14,380 bases of DNA from Candidatus Aminicenantota bacterium. Its GTDB lineage: Bacteria; Acidobacteriota; B3-B38; Guanabaribacteriales; B3-B38. Location: positions 1 through 14,380 of the forward strand of contig JAOUOQ010000026.1 in NCBI GenBank assembly GCA_029880275.1. Reading direction: 5' to 3'. Below the pieces are notes generated by a model that saw only the letters and a list, made by a program, of their open reading frames with translations, searched no databases and was not told the DNA's origin. Both the position numbers and the translations under genes were made by a program. This document shows, in pieces, positions 13,129 through 14,380 of this stretch (position 1 is its first letter; the number at the start of each line of letters is the position of its first letter).

Positions 13129-14337
13129 TCATCTTATTATATCTTTCAACAAGTCGAGATAATCTAATAACAATCTTGTTATGAGAAAATTATTTCTGAC
13201 GATTTCTTTACCCTTTTCGCCCATATTTTCCGCTAAATTGGGATTTTGCAAAATTTGTATAATCCTATCTGCAAAGCCTTTTGTATCGTTAGGCTCAACC
13301 AAAAAGCCATTTTCTTCATCTTTTATTTGAAGAGGAATTCCTCCCACATTTGAAGCCACTACCGGTCTTCCCTTCCAGAGAGCCTCAGTTACGGTAAGTC
13401 CAAAACCCTCCCTTATTGACTTCTGTAGTATAACTGCAGAACTTCGCTGTAAGGCATTTACCAGAATATTGTTTTCACTGGTAATAAGTATAACATCATT
13501 ATTATTTATTAATTTTTGTGCCATTTGCTTTACTTTCTCATTAACCAGACAGGCTTCCGGGTCATCTGCTGCCATACTTCCGCATAACACCAATCTACAA
13601 TCTATCTTTTCCTTGACCAGTTTAAATACTTCTACGACTCCCTGTGGGTCTTTCCACGGGTCAAATCTTGATATTTGGGTTATGAGCGGTTTATCTGTGG
13701 GTATACCAAATTTTTTGAGATATTTAGAAATATCTTTTTTTGAAATTTCCATATTTTTTGAAGAAAGTGGGTCAATAGCAGGTTGAATAACCTTCTGTTC
13801 TACTGGCAAGTCTTCTCTTTTATATGTATCACTTGAAAAAATAACCATGTCGTATCTAAGGATGAATTTTTTAAGGAAATTCCATAGCTCTTCATGAGGA
13901 TTGGACAAATCTATATGGCATCTCCAAATCCAGGGCTGTCTTTTCTTGTAAAATGTTATCAGCGGTAGAGGCTGTGAGTCGTGTATGAATACGAAATCGT
14001 GATTTATGTGTGTGTAGACATAGAAATCCTCGTTTGCCTGGACATACAGTTTTTTCTTCATTTCAGTGAAATGTATGGGGCTTCCCTGGAGTGCGTTATG
14101 GAATTTCTTGGTTATGGTAAAAAAATCCGGGTTTCCGCGCAATATTCTCCAGCCGGCGTCAATCCCTATGTAATTCATTAATGGTACGATAGATGACATA
14201 ATCTCTGCCACACCACCACCTGCATAAGTAGAGTTAATATGTATTATATGCTTTCCGTAAAGTCTCCTTACCTTCTTTTGTATGGTTGATATAATTCTAT
14301 CTCCCACAATTTCCCTATAATCTTCTAAAGTATGCAT
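13129..14337 (-). CDS. treT: GT4-family glycosyltransferase, TreT-like trehalose synthase
   Basis: TreT joins glucose from an NDP-glucose to free glucose, giving trehalose (reversible), a compatible solute. The 402 residues match the TreT length. The GT-B N-terminal domain opens with HINSTYAGGGVAEI (33-46), the glycine-rich loop typical of TreT, and contains HDSQPLPL (119-126) and WRCHIDLS (138-145). The C-terminal domain has the donor site QISRFDPWKDP (221-231) and the retaining GT4 EX7E motif, E310 and E318 (SIREGFGLTVTEAL). The signatures match TreT better than generic GT4 enzymes, but a related sugar acceptor cannot be excluded. The ATG follows the preceding gene's stop by one base and uses GGGGGA as ribosome binding site, so it is in an operon with that gene. 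The base composition is clearly more AT-rich than in tig/clpX (47 GC in 120 bases of two sampled lines), which suggests transfer or different selection. Confidence 0.85.
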   Translation of the reverse strand: MHTLEDYREIVGDRIISTIQKKVRRLYGKHIIHINSTYAGGGVAEIMSSIVPLMNYIGIDAGWRILRGNPDFFTITKKFHNALQGSPIHFTEMKKKLYVQANEDFYVYTHINHDFVFIHDSQPLPLITFYKKRQPWIWRCHIDLSNPHEELWNFLKKFILRYDMVIFSSDTYKREDLPVEQKVIQPAIDPLSSKNMEISKKDISKYLKKFGIPTDKPLITQISRFDPWKDPQGVVEVFKLVKEKIDCRLVLCGSMAADDPEACLVNEKVKQMAQKLINNNDVILITSENNILVNALQRSSAVILQKSIREGFGLTVTEALWKGRPVVASNVGGIPLQIKDEENGFLVEPNDTKGFADRIIQILQNPNLAENMGEKGKEIVRNNFLITRLLLDYLDLLKDIIR

Positions 14338-14338
14338 A

Positions 14339-14380
14339 TTATTCCCCCAACAGTTCTTTGAGTAATAATTTCACATCCAC
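14339..14380 (-). CDS. C-terminal end of an unidentified gene upstream of treT
   Basis: The last 13 codons and a TAA (14341-14339) of a minus-strand frame reading VDVKLLLKELLGE. It is open to the window edge and stops one base before the treT ATG, with the treT ribosome binding site (GGGGGA) inside it. The position and spacing make a real co-transcribed gene likely, but 13 residues do not allow identification. Confidence 0.5.
   Translation of the reverse strand: MDVKLLLKELLGE

Overview
This window comes from a bacterial chromosome, and every gene I can support lies on the minus strand, so transcription runs from high to low coordinates. Trigger factor, Rho, a DksA/TraR-type zinc-finger protein and the ClpXP/Lon proteases are bacterial, not archaeal. 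The gene order tig-clpP-clpX-lon is a classic arrangement of Gram-negative and related phyla. The signal-peptide-bearing M28 peptidase and the large share of unremarkable housekeeping genes suggest a free-living, possibly anaerobic or thermophilic lineage of an uncultured phylum. I cannot name the taxon from the sequence alone.

In transcription order: the window opens (14380-13129) with the last 13 codons of an unknown gene coupled to an AT-rich treT-like glycosyltransferase (trehalose synthase type). A hairpin terminator candidate and a good sigma-70 promoter follow. Next is a 160-residue MGMT-family protein that lacks the alkyl-acceptor cysteine (12839-12357). A 310-bp regulatory gap holds a tandem 12-bp repeat, a 16-bp perfect palindrome and a well-formed promoter, and leads into tig, clpP, clpX and lon (12046-6355), the protein folding and quality-control block. 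The tig stop and clpP start abut.

A 384-bp gap after lon contains a 28-codon open frame upstream of rho (5970-4717). After rho comes an independent promoter with near-consensus boxes, driving a secreted 791-residue protein (4416-2041). This protein joins an intact M28 metallopeptidase with PA insert to a C-terminal domain that resembles M19 membrane dipeptidase but has lost every metal ligand. Then come a DksA/TraR-type regulator with its own likely promoter (1914-1573), a 323-bp gap, ATP sulfurylase (sat, 1249-83) and the first 27 codons of a nucleotide pyrophosphatase/phosphodiesterase-family gene, whose ATG touches the sat stop codon.

Most of the window is ordinary core genome. The points deserving a second look are the M28 to pseudo-M19 fusion, the palindrome/CTTTTGC cluster over the tig promoter, the small frame in the rho leader, the cysteine-less alkyltransferase-like protein, and the compositional break at treT. 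I saw no tRNA, rRNA, CRISPR array, insertion sequence or obvious defence system.
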